Origin: Imbricaverruca yamaguchii
Taxonomy: Eukaryota > Arthropoda > Thecostraca > Neoverrucidae
Direction of reading: 5' to 3'
Length of the DNA: 64,000 nucleotides
Assembly (NCBI GenBank): GCA_034440575.1
Contig: JAOTOL010001479.1
Location: 372,001 to 436,000, forward strand
The notes under the pieces were generated by a model, which saw only the letters and a program-made list of their open reading frames with translations, was not told the origin of the DNA and made no database searches. Shown piece after piece: positions 47,434 through 58,982 of the stretch (positions are counted from its first letter, which is position 1; every line of letters begins with the position of its first letter). The position numbers were made by a program, and so were the translations under genes.

Positions 47434-49255
47434 TACGATGGTTGGCGTAGCTCGCGAACATCACCGTTACACATAATCAATACACATAATCAAGCAAAAT
47501 ATGGAAATATTTCACAGAAGCAAGATATATACGATGACTCGCACCGTGCATGTCGCTAACAACGCAAACAACAACAGCTTCATGGTCGCACTATGCAACT
47601 GGTTATGCCCAGATGCGAGAACATACCTCTGACAGCGCCCTGACTATTATAGAATTACTCACGGCTAACGTAAGGATGCGGTGTTCAGCTCTGGACGTGC
47701 CAGTTGCCAGAGGTGAAAAAAGTACCAGCACGACAACGTACGACGGTGGAAATTTACTACTGCGGGCCATTCCTCGGTGGTTGAAGCTCGTCCCCGGAGA
47801 CTAGGAACAAAAAAAACTGCTGGTGTGATTCGAGCTTCGGAAAAAAATATGATTTACGATTCCTCGAAATAAGATGAATCACCAAAAATGAATTGCAATG
47901 TGCTCCCCATCCATCCCATCCCCTCAATACACGCATGAAGTTTTTTTTCATTTTTCATTTTTTCCTTGACGTACAAAAATCTTCGGCAGCGACAACTTTC
48001 CACCGGAAATGCCTATGGTGGAAATTGGTGGGAAGGTGAAGGGAAAGGGAAGGACAGACACACAGACGCTAGAATGTCGAAACTGTGTCAGGTTATAATT
48101 GAAGCCACTGAGATTCAAACCCTGTACCACCGGTACAGAAAGGAACCTCCTGAACCGATTACAACAATTTGTCTAGACAGTGTCTACTGGAATGCACTAT
48201 GTAGAGTGCACTGACAAGAGATATGGATGTTTTGCATCACAAAAAGTAATGTTCTAAACATAGAAAAGATATCTTTCTTATCAAAAGATATATAATCCTT
48301 CCTAACCTATCTTACCCATACATGCAAGAAAACACTTAAATTACAACACTTAAACTTAAACGCTTAAATGGGGTTTAGGGGAGCATTGAGTGTGGTGGTC
48401 ATGCATCCCCTCTTAACCAAGAGGTTAAGAGGCTAAGTGGGGCTATGACCACTCTTAAGAGTAGCTCTCGTTAGGCGCCATAAGCGGACATAATGCGGTG
48501 GCGCCTCTGATGGTGGGTTTCTGAAAGAACACCAACCAGAGTGGGCTGGGTCTATATGTTATATTCTAGTTTCTAGACAAGGTGTAGGTGATTTCCAATG
48601 GTCAAATGTGAACAACATGAAACAAGCTCTCTTATGATGTGTAGTTCATTTTATTATGAGATCATTTCACCCTGCCGTTAAGGTGAAATGAAAGCAATTG
48701 GTCACCCAACATCTTGTGATAAAAGCGCGTCATGCATCTTCTGTGTTGACAATTTCCAATGTTCTTAACGAAACGAAAATCGAGCGTGCTACATTTTTAT
48801 ATCATCTTGAATAACTTCCAGGAAAATTTAATAACCCCTGTCACTTTTCCGCTCCATCCCACAAATTGTGTTCCAAGTTATCACATCACAAATTATGTTG
48901 TATATCAGATGTTACACATTATCGAATAGCCAATGGTCTCAAATAAATGGCATGAAATCTGGCCTTTTGATGGCATGTTCAACTACTTTTATAACCCAGT
49001 ATACTACTATATAACTACTTCAACTACTTATATAACTCGATTAAAATATTTGTGTCTGAAATTATCACATTCAAATTGCTTCAAATTGGAAGTGGGTGTT
49101 CTACATCAGCGAACTAATTTCAAATGGTCTCAATTGAACTCGCATACAATCATCTACCTTCTGACTACTCTTATATGTATGTAATTGACTGTAATTGTAA
49201 TTTTTGCCCACGATTTCCATTTGTAAATATACTAGTATAAGCCATAGAATCAACT
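47434..49255. other. No recognisable gene
   Basis: AT-rich. A short hairpin CCTCTTAACC / GGTTAAGAGG lies at 48409-48432. No domains were recognised. Confidence 0.4.
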
Positions 49256-49259
49256 GTAG

Positions 49260-49612
49260 ATTATTATAGATAAGTCCACACACGCCGCACCACCGCCAAC
49301 ACCATACATACTCACCGTCAACACTACACACACTCCACACCCCCGCGCACGCACAGCACCATATATACACACTCGACGCACGCCACGCATACATACCAGA
49401 CGCACGTTATAGACACCTAACACACACATACACCACCACGTATACACATATACACCACACACATACACACCACCACCACAGCACAGCACCCGCACACCAC
49501 AGCACCCGCACATGTACACCCACACACCACAGCACAGCACCCGCACATGTACACCACACACACCACAACACCCGCACATATGCATCACACACACACCACA
49601 GCACCCCCAATA
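49260..49612. repeat. CA-rich degenerate microsatellite
   Basis: CACACCAC/ACACCC-type low-complexity sequence with partial 30-40-bp duplications such as CAGCACCCGCACATGTACAC (49498-49556). Non-coding. Confidence 0.8.
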
Positions 49613-51220
49613 TGCACAGATAAAATATCACAAGCCTAACCGTGCGTCGGAGGATAGATTTGGCGCACTGATTCTCGAGATTTTGCTGTTATCTGGGCGT
49701 GGCCGAAATGTCGCTTTTTAACACTTCAGATGAAGTGTACTTTAGGCGTGCTTAAACTGGGTTAGGTTGATATTTTCAGATGGATTGATCTTTTCACTTC
49801 AAAGCGCACTCCTCCAATTTCGCGTCGGTTCAAAACCCTACTTTATGTCCATCTTACAAAACACCCCTGCAAGGATGCAATCGGTCCACTTGGTTCTTGC
49901 GAGATTTTGCAGTATACATTTGACCCACTTTATTAACCTAACCTAACCTAGCTATATTCATGAAGGTCAAATTATGTCAAGCTGATTAATTAACGTAGTC
50001 CTGTGATGTGTCACTTTTAGCTGGAGACACCTTCCGTGCGCCTATATTCCGCGCTTAGACGCCTTCCGTGCGCCTATTTTGAACTAGTCCACCAGCCGAG
50101 TGAGATGAGGATCTTCAAATAGTGGCAATAGCCATTACAGCCACCAGTTATCTGCGATTGGTTGACTATTTTCCATCACTACCAAACCTAGTTGGTTATG
50201 TCATACCAGTTGGGTCACAATCGACAACCGGGACCGAGATGAGATTCAGAATATGGCAGGAAACTCACCTAAAAGCTGGCAGCATGGGCAGACACAGGAC
50301 ATCGAATATTGAACGACCTAATGGGACAATGTGCAAATGTGTATTTCCTGAGCACATTTGAATCTGAAGAACGGAATCTGTGGCAATCCCGATGCTTATT
50401 TCGATGAGTTCAGCAGGCAATTGTTTCGCTGGCATCGCCTCATTTCGTTTGTTTTTTTTAAATCCCAACCGAGATTTGCATCCTAAACCTAAATTGACAA
50501 CTGACAGATTTTCACAGAATATGTCAAATGACAACGAGAAGAGAATGATCCCGCCCCCACCAAACACCATACACCAAACCAACCAACCAACCTCGAGAAG
50601 AAAACCTGAAATACTTGATATCAAAATTCATAGCCAAGGACCATAATACAAGACCAGATGTCACCATCTGTCCAACCAGCAAAACTATAACACTAGTCTA
50701 CAACTAGTACCACCAACCATAGGACCAGGACTCCAAGCTGGTATTATGGTTGGTGTTATTCGATCACCAATACTCCAAGTCCAATCAGCAGCACCATAAC
50801 ACGCCGCACAACCAGGCCACCATATAATAATCTGCTGATCTACGCCCAAGAATCACGCCCATCTATCCGACCCCGTATCAACATCAAGAAAGCCCAGGAA
50901 TTGTGCCATGCATCGTGTTCTGTGAGTGTGTCTTATTTGTGACTAATATTTCTGCTTATTTGTGTTTTGATAATAGGCTACGTATGGTTGTAATGTTATT
51001 CGTGATTGTCCAATTGACAAAGCTCTATGTCGTTTGCATTTATTTCAAGATGTACGTTAGACACCGAACAATGGTAAAAAACAAAATTTGTTCGAACGTT
51101 GATCCACATGCCTCTCCATGTTCCTTTTATCTTAAAGCTCACCTCTGTGATAAAAGCTCACCTTTAGATACATTCGAACTGATGTAGGGGTCCCGCAAGC
51201 TGGCATCATTGCCACTCCAC
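49613..51220. other. No recognisable gene
   Basis: AT-rich intergenic sequence. AACCTAACCTAACC at about 49935 is TTAGG-like. (CCAA)n occurs at 50575-50592. Confidence 0.4.
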
Positions 51221-51221
51221 T

Positions 51222-51380
51222 GGACAAGAGAAACTGCTTGGCATCCCCAAAGTGTCAGCTGGCACAGGAGTCGAAATGGCACGCGTCGGGTTTGAGTTGG
51301 TTCAGGAGCACCAGCTGGCTGAAAGGGTGTCCTTCGACACTACCGCATCAAATATTGGCTGCCATGTAGGGCGTGCGTGA
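51222..51380 (+). pseudogene. Transposase fragment, DTTASNTG family
   Basis: 53 codons in one frame (GQEKLLGIPKVSAGTG, then ERVSFDTTASNIG) align with KLLSVPKLEIGSG ... CFDTTASNTG of the pseudogene at 40450-42261. It ends at a TGA and loses similarity after about 51400. It is a separate, older copy on the opposite strand. Confidence 0.7.
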
Positions 51381-51546
51381 AGTTCGAGGAACTTTCGGTC
51401 TAAATTCTCCCGTTGAACTGGAATTCATGGATCGGGTGGTGGGGCCAGGGTTCACGCAACAAGCTCTGCTTAGCAATAGAACCCTGGTTCCCCAAGCCAC
51501 CCCAGCAACAATTTGGATTAAACTTTATGAGAAAAAAATATATATA

Positions 51547-51683
51547 TTGTTTTGCAAATGCAGGTGATGGAAAGAGGAAGCAGCATATGTTTTAGCGACA
51601 GTACAATTCCGCATCCCTTCCCATTGCATCATCTCCAGTCGTTCCTTTTATGATTTTATTCTGCTGCAGCAGAATAAAATCAT
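51547..51683 (+). repeat. Dispersed ~125-bp repeat, copy 2, ending in a loopless palindrome
   Basis: Matches 42771-42895 up to CTGCTGCAG. It then turns back on itself: 51650-51683 is a perfect 34-bp palindrome with no loop (ATGATTTTATTCTGCTG and its exact complement). Confidence 0.85.
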
Positions 51684-51961
51684 GTGTGTTGCAACGTGCA
51701 ACGTGTGTTGTTCGTTGCACGTTGGAATGGCTATTGTGCTTCGTTTATCCGTTATCTCTCGTTGGGTCGCATTTCTTTTATTTTGCTTCAAGGCTTTGTT
51801 TACTAAATAATATATACCTATCAATTGATGCTGCTGCTTGTGGATATTCTATCTTTTGACCTTTGTATATTATCATCTTACATATTGTGGCTATATTGTT
51901 TCGCCCGATTTTTAATGGCGTGTCTTCGTGTGAGATTGCGTTAAGTTGTGTTTAGGTCGGA

Positions 51962-52470
51962 ATGTCGGTAACAGGCGAAACACGATCCGAAGGGTTCACG
52001 GGATCACGGGATCACGGGAGCATCTATTGGTTGCGCAGTAACTCCTCTATCTGCTCTGACCTGGACGTCTTCGCTTTCCAGCTTCCAGCAGTGCTCCGAT
52101 TCACCACCACTCTTCATGACAAGGCGACAGAGCGCGGCTGCGGACTGGACGCCAGGGGCAACAGCAAAGGTGCCGTGAACGGCAAGCTGCATATTATGTG
52201 ACTGACATAAAGGTCGTCAATGATTTGAAGGCTCTTCAGCAGGTGAGGCATGGCGAATGCCTTGAGATCGTTCACGACAGCATCGCAAAGCTCGTCAGTC
52301 AGCGTTTGATACCACCGACTGCAGCCGTGGAGAGGGAGGTTGTCAAGGCAGCCTACATGTGTCTGTTCAGCCAGCCATCCGGCATGCGCAACCAGCAGCT
52401 TCTGTGAGCCCTGTAAATGGATTCGGCCTAGAGCCACGCGTTGAAGCAGTACGCTCACTTGGTCATAAGG
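51962..52470 (+). pseudogene. Transposase-like remnant, upstream part
   Basis: Two open stretches (51962-52198 and 52198-52404) carry coding-like composition, including TAAVEREVVKAAYMCLFSQP. They directly precede a MITE-like insertion, beyond which a recognisable transposase C-terminus continues. The family is not identified with certainty. Confidence 0.35.
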
Positions 52471-52474
52471 CTAA

Positions 52475-53166
52475 AGCGTAATCTCGACGCAAAAAAGTCA
52501 GCGCAATGACGGACTAGGCGTAATCCCGGCGCACTGGGCGTAATTTCGACGCGTTGGCAGACCAGTGCAGCGACATCGCCTGGACGTGAGTACGCCAGCG
52601 ATCAGCTGATATATCAGCTGTTTGGCAACAGAATCAGCTGTTTGACAACAGAATCAGCTGTTTAGATCGAGTTAAAATGTGGCAGACTGAGTTTTGCCAT
52701 TGCACGTGGTCATACCTAAGTTAAAGGTGTCTTCAGAAATGTATTATCAGTGTTCTACTTACATATAACCCTTGGTTGTATCTTGGTTATATCATACCCA
52801 TTTCCAGTATCGAAAACTTTTCAACGCTAAGTAGGTAAATACCTACCTGCCATCCCTTCCCCTCACCTGTTCTTGGTCTGCTTGCATCTTCCGAGAGAGA
52901 CATGCTGCAATCTACAACTTGAAAAAACCGCACCCGATGTGGCCCCAATCCGCCGAAGATCAGCAATATGGCGACTTTGCGTCAAGGACGCTGGTGCGCC
53001 GAGCGGAAAAGTTGAGAAAACCCAACTTTGTCCGCTCGGAAATCGCTAGCGTTTTGTAGGACTCGGCGGACAGCTGACGTAATGCCGGCGCAATGGCAGA
53101 ATCGGCAGACTCATTGGGCCCCATGCTAGCTTTGCGCCGATTCCGCCAGTGCGTCGAAATTACGCT
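52475..53166. mobile_element. 692-bp MITE-like element with TIRs
   Basis: Terminal inverted repeats AGCGTAATCTCGACGCA (left) and AGCGTAATTTCGACGCA (right, as reverse complement) match at 16 of 17 positions. Internal degenerate repeats of the terminal motif occur near 52530, and tandem AGAATCAGCTGTTT units occur at 52608-52665. It lacks coding capacity and interrupts a transposase-like pseudogene. Confidence 0.65.
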
Positions 53167-53175
53167 AGGTGTGAA

Positions 53176-53469
53176 CAGTCCTTGAGGCTGTTAAGCCCGC
53201 CCGAATCTGTCGTTGAGAGCATGGGGAGTGTGGTGGGGGACATATTTGGCGCTCATCGGCAACTGGACCACCGATACGCTGAGTACGAACTTATGACACG
53301 CTGGAAGGGGCCTGCTGTTCATCATGCTGAGGACTTAATTCAGGCAGTACAACGCAAATTTAATTACAACTTCATCAGGCAGTCAGTTGACATCAGGACA
53401 GAGCTACAGGGCACTGTGATCAGACGCCACAATTCGAAAGTGTGCCGCAGATCAGCTGTCTTCCAATAA
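53176..53469 (+). pseudogene. Transposase C-terminal remnant (ESVVESMGSVV)
   Basis: The frame LRLLSPPESVVESMGSVVGD ... MTRWKGPAVHHAEDLIQAVQ resembles the C-terminal end shared by uncharacterised transposon-related proteins of invertebrates (E-VVE-MGS ... W-GP motifs). It ends with a stop at 53467-53469. Family attribution is from memory and moderate. Confidence 0.5.
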
Positions 53470-53734
53470 GAGTTCCAGACGTGTGCGTGCGTGCGTGCAA
53501 GGAAGTGACCAAGCTTGCGTCGGGGTTTGCAAGTTTGTGCTAGTTAGTTCTTGCGAATAACACCGTCAAAAGTGTAGTCCGTGTTCTTTTGGTCCAGTTG
53601 AGCAGCGCATCTGTGACTATTTGAACAAGCTAACGTTCCAGTTAAATGTACGCGAGCAGTTCTTCTCTGTTCCTAATTGCCGATCAAGCCATGCATCGAT
53701 CCGATCCGAGCCAGGACAAATAATCATTAATTTT

Positions 53735-53915
53735 TTTTTTTATTTAACTCCTATAGTTATTTCGCGTCGGAATCTGTGATGCCGTGTCCGCGCCGCGAGG
53801 GGAGAAGCTCATCAGTCGGCAGCGCGGGTCGAACCAAACCTAAACATGACCTTTGCCGTGTGAGACAGACGCATTTACCAACTGATCTATCCTTCCCCCG
53901 AGGTAAGCCGATGGA
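53735..53915 (-). mobile_element. tRNA-derived SINE, minus orientation
   Basis: On the minus strand: head GGAAGGATAGATCAGTTGG (A box), a degraded B box GGTTCGACCC, and a body containing ACGGCATCACAG and TTCCGACGCGAAATAAC, ending in an A-rich tail (T-run at 53729-53741). It is the same family as the adjacent plus-strand copy. Confidence 0.75.
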
Positions 53916-53942
53916 GCCAGTCAGTTACGACCGCCTGTTTGC

Positions 53943-54120
53943 GCGGGAAGGATAGCTCAGTTGGTTAGATCATCTGTCTCGCATAACAAGGGCTCGAACC
54001 CCTCTGTCGACCAATGGACTTCTCCACTCGCGGGCACGGCATTATAGTTTCCGACGCGAAATAACCATAGCAGTTGAAAGCGTCGTTAAATGACACAATA
54101 ATAATAATTATTATTATTAT
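53943..54120 (+). mobile_element. tRNA-derived SINE with 11-bp target-site duplication
   Basis: The head GGGAAGGATAGCTCAGTTGG contains a Pol III A box, and GGCTCGAACCC is the B box. The body is CGGCATTATAGTTTCCGACG and CGTCGTTAAATGACAC, ending in an (ATA/ATT)n tail. Exact duplications CGCCTGTTTGC flank it at 53932-53942 and 54121-54131. Together with the preceding copy it forms a head-to-head inverted pair. Confidence 0.9.
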
Positions 54121-54131
54121 CGCCTGTTTGC

Positions 54132-54980
54132 TCCGCTGCCGACTGGTTAGCCTATTAGCGCACTTAGTTTTAACTCATTGGTTGTTGAGACCAACAACGA
54201 CGTTGGTGCTCAGTTTTGACACCATGTAGCGGCTCGTGTTTCATGAATTCGCAAATATAAAGATACGGTTTGCAGCATGTTTTGTCTTTGTCTCCCGAAA
54301 TGTGGGCGGAAGAGATCAGTTCTCCACGGTGGTAAAAACATTTTTTTGCCTAAAATAAAAGCCATGCAAAAATACTGCAAAACATGGAACTAAAGTGGGC
54401 TGAAACAAATAACTTCACGGGACACTATCTTTGGAGTGGTGGAAAAGTTATGGCGAAAAATTTCGTTGGTGTAATTTGCGACCATTTTTCACCTCTGTCG
54501 GGGCGATCGAAGAAAATAGTTCGACATCTGGCTTTGGGAACTAATGATTTCTGAACAATTTGGTAACCTCACGGTACGTCGAAGGATATCCATTTGCTGA
54601 AAATTGAAGACATGGTGACAGGACACGAGGACTTTGATCAACTTAAGCTAACCTTCGATCTTGTGGTTTGACATTGCCATGTGCCGGTTTGGAATGTTAC
54701 TCAAGGCGATTAGGCGATTACTTGCTACCAGATGTGAGTAGGTTATGGCGAAGGAAAAATGAGAGGCGACCAAGGAAGTCGGTTTGACCTTTGGCGTTTC
54801 AATTTAGTTCGATTTTGTAACATTATGATAAGGCACAAGCCACGTCGAATGACACCCACTTGGTGCAAGTTGAACCCATGGCGACGAATCGCGAAGACTT
54901 TGAAAAATTAAAGCCAGCGTTTGACCTTGAGGTTTGACTTTAACATATCCCTCAACATCTTTAACATCCTTAACATCCGT
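54132..54980. other. No recognisable gene
   Basis: AT-rich sequence between the SINE pair and the next repeats. No domain was recognised. Confidence 0.4.
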
Positions 54981-54984
54981 AACG

Positions 54985-55122
54985 TATCCTTAACCCGTCC
55001 CGTCTCGGAGGGTCTTCAATCGCACCTCCTCCCCCCGGATAGCGGAAAAAAGAACTTATGATTAACCCATCCCATCTCTGGGGGTCTTCAACCACCCCCT
55101 CAGGTTTTTCGCGGATAGCGGA
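54985..55122. repeat. ~72-bp tandem duplication (TTAACCCRTCCCRTCTC)
   Basis: TTAACCCGTCCCGTCTCGGA...GGATAGCGG (54988-55050) is repeated as TTAACCCATCCCATCTCTGG...GGATAGCGG (55062-55120). A related CCCCGAGACGGGGTGTGAGG string occurs at about 58485 and about 40015. Confidence 0.7.
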
Positions 55123-55129
55123 CAAACGT

Positions 55130-55820
55130 GGCGCGATAGCGCGTCCAAGTTTAGCATACCTTTTTCCCGACATCAATTTGGCTTGCTGATAAAAAAAGAA
55201 GTCAGGTCATCTAGGGTCAACGAGTTAGTCAAGGTCAAGTGAGGTCACCTCCAAAAACGTTCAACCGGTCGTCACGCTTTAACGGATGGAGATATTTTAA
55301 TAAACCTTTCAACGTTTGCTTATCTTTAGGGATGCAACAAAACGTACGAGTTGAATTTTTCTTTTTTCGTTTTTGACTACATATAAATTTTGCCTATTTG
55401 CCAAATTGCAATTCAAATAGAGGATTCTGGCTAAAGTAGGAATTTTTAGGCAAAGTTAACTTTCAACAACGTTTCTCGGTCTGTTCTACCCATTGGAAAA
55501 GGAAAATTAAAGAAAACTTGAAAACCAAAAATTTTGCAATACAAAAATGGGGGGAAACAAAAATTGTATGGCCCTAGTCGATGTTGCTGTCCTTTTTTCA
55601 TGCCAAATAAATTTTGTTTTTCATATATCCCCCAAAATGAACTCCCCAGAGCCAAAAACATAGCGTAAGTCGTGGAAAGTCGTAAAATCTACCCCCCTGG
55701 TGACGTAACTTTTTGGGAACTTTTTTGGGGGGATGGGTCTCGACCGCACTCGTCGAGCGCTTTCCGATGACACCTCTCGTTTTTTTGCGATGCTTAGTTT
55801 GGATTTTAGAGTGGGGTCTT
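55130..55820 (+). repeat. Dispersed ~680-bp repeat, copy 2
   Basis: Collinear with 39290-39990, with moderate divergence and indels. Conserved blocks include GAGTTAGTCAAGGTCAAGTG and CGCTTTCCGATGACACCTCT. No coding domain is present. Confidence 0.8.
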
Positions 55821-56110
55821 CAATAGGGTGGATTGAATGCAACTTTTTTTTCGCAAATAAACTTCTGCGGGCTCAAAACACGTGCGCGTGCATCGGTAGA
55901 GACAAGACAACACGATTGCAAAAATATATAATATGTTCTAGATACTGCGCACGAATCGTTTTCAAAATAATTTCTTCGCCGCCAGGCGTCGAAGTCTCCA
56001 TTGATTGAAGCATGGCACGTAAAAAGATAGCACCACGCGCGTCGGACTCCGCAGCTGGCGCGGACCCCTCTAACGTGTCGCAACTAACCCCTCTAACGTG
56101 ACAAAAGGGC

Positions 56111-57823
56111 GTGCAGCAGAGTTCAGAGGCGAAGCAGCTCAGTGACATGGACGCAGACGTGGAAGAGAGCAGTGAGGACTCTGAAATGGATGGTGTGGAG
56201 GAGGCTGGTGCTAGCTATTCTGATTCGCTAAGCTCTGATGACGACGTCTGTGGTAGTGGAGGACAAAACCGCCGACAGCTTCCCAACTTCTCGCGAATGT
56301 GTGATCGGTATGGTACCTCTGACCGCTCCGCTGCCGGCTTGCTGAACGCAGCTCTAGTAGATTATGGGATAATCACACACAACAGCAAGGCTGAGCTGGT
56401 TGACCGCAATAAAATCCGGCGACAGAGAGACAAATGGGGTAAGAAGGAAGTGGATGAGAGCTCAAAGGAAAACCGACGTGATCGCCTGGTGGGATTTTAT
56501 TATGATGGTAGGGAAGATATAACGCTGAATAGAGTGGGTAACAAGAACAAGATGGTCAAAGAACTGCATGAAGTAGTCGTTGCTGAACCAGGCCACCGGT
56601 ACGTCGACCATGTGTCTCCACAGAGCGCCGGTGCTGCGGTCATAGCCAAAGAGATGTTGGCTGTCATTCAGGAAAATGATGCCCATCCAGTGGTGATAGG
56701 GTCGGACGGCACATCGGTGAATACAGGCCGCAATAGCGGTGTTAACAGGAGGATTGAATTGGGTGTTGGTCGTCCTCTCCAGGAAGCTATTTGCGGCATA
56801 CACACCAACGAACTGACGCTCAGACACGTGTTCAAGGACGCTGATGGCGAGACGAGTGGCCCGTCCTCCTTCAAAGGGCCGATTGGTAAGGCCATTCAGG
56901 GTATTTGACTGCACTGCCCCTTGCTCAGTTTAAGCCTGTGAGGGGTCAAGTGCCTCCCATTCCAGCCGATGTTCTGAAGGAGATGAACAAAGACCAGCAG
57001 TACCTGTGCAACATGTGCATGGCAGTCCAGGCAGGACCAGGACAAGTCCTCCAGCGTGTGCTGTCTGCAGACCCTGGTCCAATCCATCAGGCCCGCTGGG
57101 TGACTCTGGCGAACAGGATCCTCCGCCTGTACGTGTCGACGGAGTCGCCAACGCCGAAGCTAGTAGGGTGGTGTTCATGATACTGAACCAGTACGTCCCT
57201 GGGTGGTTTATGTACAGAGTTCGCCCACACATCAGTGATGGAGCTAAAAACTTGTTCGAACTGATCCGTCTGTCGAGGAAGTTGCCTGAAGATGACCGCA
57301 ACATTGTGCAAAGGTTCTGAAACGCAACGGGTTCTGGGCACACAGTGAGAACATCCTCGCCGCTATGCTGACCGACAGCCGACAGGAGACGAGGGTGGCG
57401 GCCGTGGAGCGGATCAGGATGTGCCGAGCCAAGAGACGCGAGGACGATGACCCGGATGACATCAGACAGTTCGTCGTTCCGGACATCAACTTCGATGCCG
57501 ATGACTACCAAGAAATGATCGACTGGACAAATGCAACAGAGCCACCACTGACCATGGACATGTCAGACGAGGAAATCACAGCGGCTGTGCAATGTGAACA
57601 CCCCATGGACTTCAGCGCATTTCCATGTCACTCACAAGGCGTGGAACGTTGGGTAAAGGAGGTGACAGATGCGGCACAGAAGAAGGCCGGGTACTCGGCA
57701 CGCCATGCTCTGATTCTGGCCAAAGCACGGTCCAGAGCCGATCTTCCGGTGATGGATACAAGAAGGACTTTACAGCTGGCTTCAGGGAGCCGGTCGTTCC
57801 TGAGTTCAGCTTCGCCATTCTGA
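56111..57823 (+). pseudogene. Transposon-derived gene, frameshifted (SDGTSVNTG family)
   Basis: Acidic N-terminus (DMDADVEESSEDSEMDG), then IRRQRDKWGKKEV, HPVVIGSDGTSVNTG, GRPLQEAICGIHTNELTLRH and GETSGPSSFKGPIGKAIQG. After a frameshift near 56900 it continues LAQFKPVRGQVPPIPADVLK; a second shift near 57150 gives VVFMILNQYVPGWFMYRV; a third near 57320 leads to MLTDSRQETRVAAVERIRMC and CHSQGVERWVKEVTDAAQKK. The motif order matches a repeated, uncharacterised invertebrate family that I associate with mobile DNA. The D in SDGTSVNTG may be catalytic (inference). It is probably non-functional, although an intron could explain one of the shifts. Confidence 0.65.
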
Positions 57824-57829
57824 GGTGAC

Positions 57830-58980
57830 CTGTCGCCATGATTTGGTACCATAATCTATTGCCATGCGTTGAAAGTTGAAAGTGTTTCCTAGACAAAACG
57901 CACAGCCGATATTCAGGACGTCTGTTGATGATTGAAATGGTGGTTTAGTTGATATGGTGTGTTTAAATGGTTGCAAGTACAGAGTTAGGCAGACTCGTAT
58001 TTATGTTCCTACATAGATGGTGGTGATCACAAGTTTCCGAAAACTGCAATGCAATAACTGCAATAAACCTCGGTTGAACGTATCTCTTGTTATGCAAAAC
58101 TGAAAACGTGGCCAAAAACGTAAATATTGTGCATCTCTAATCACGTAATTGTTGCTGACGGTTCATTACATAATTAAAGCTTCGGTGTTATAGACATGCA
58201 GACACTAGTAAGCTTGGCAACGGTAGCCGAGAATTAGTGGGGGAATAGCGTGAACAAGACTTATGGTGTTATGTTCTTATAACAAGGCAAAGACTAATGG
58301 AGACTTCAACGCTTGGCGGGGCTAAGAACCGTTTCAAAACGTTTCGTGCGCGGTATCTAGAATATTTTTGAAAAATGTTTAGCCGCGATTTTCCGTCTAT
58401 GAACATTCACGCGCACGCGTTTGACCCCGCGGAAGTTGGTTTATAATTTTCGATCCACCTAGTCTTCAACCGCCCCCCCTCCCCCGAGACGGGGTGTGAG
58501 GATTTGACCGGAAAGACGGCGCGGGTTAACATATAATCATCTTTGACATATCCCGATTTCAAAATGTTACTCCAGGGTTCACCATGGGTTATCCCTTGAT
58601 AGTGTATCTGGGTAGGCATGGGTATAAATCAAGAACCTGAAAAAAAAATCGACGGAACCGAAGAAATCTATGTACTACGATAACTTGACGTACACGCTTA
58701 AGGCTGTGCATGACTTCCCTCCATGATCCTGAAGATGCCCAAGAATACCCAGTCGCGTTTCCCCAAGATATATCAATATATGAATACAGCCTTAGAAGTA
58801 TAAAGTCTTGCAATAATGAACATTTTGTTGCCTCGCAAAGCAAAATTTTCCACTCAAACGAAACACGAGTTGGTCAATGTTCATGTTATTCAAGAATGGC
58901 CCAGAATCAGGAGTTTCGAACGTTTCCCGATTTACCATTCTGAGATTTTGTAACGACAGATAGCTCGTGAAGCCCGTTGA
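57830..58980. other. No recognisable gene
   Basis: AT-rich. CCCGAGACGGGGTGTGAGGA at about 58485 echoes the motif at about 40012. No domain was recognised. Confidence 0.4.
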
Positions 58981-58982
58981 TT

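Noticed and set aside
53943..54015. A functional tRNA-Ala-like gene
   Set aside because: Same reason: it is the head of a SINE with an 11-bp target-site duplication and (ATT)n-like tail.
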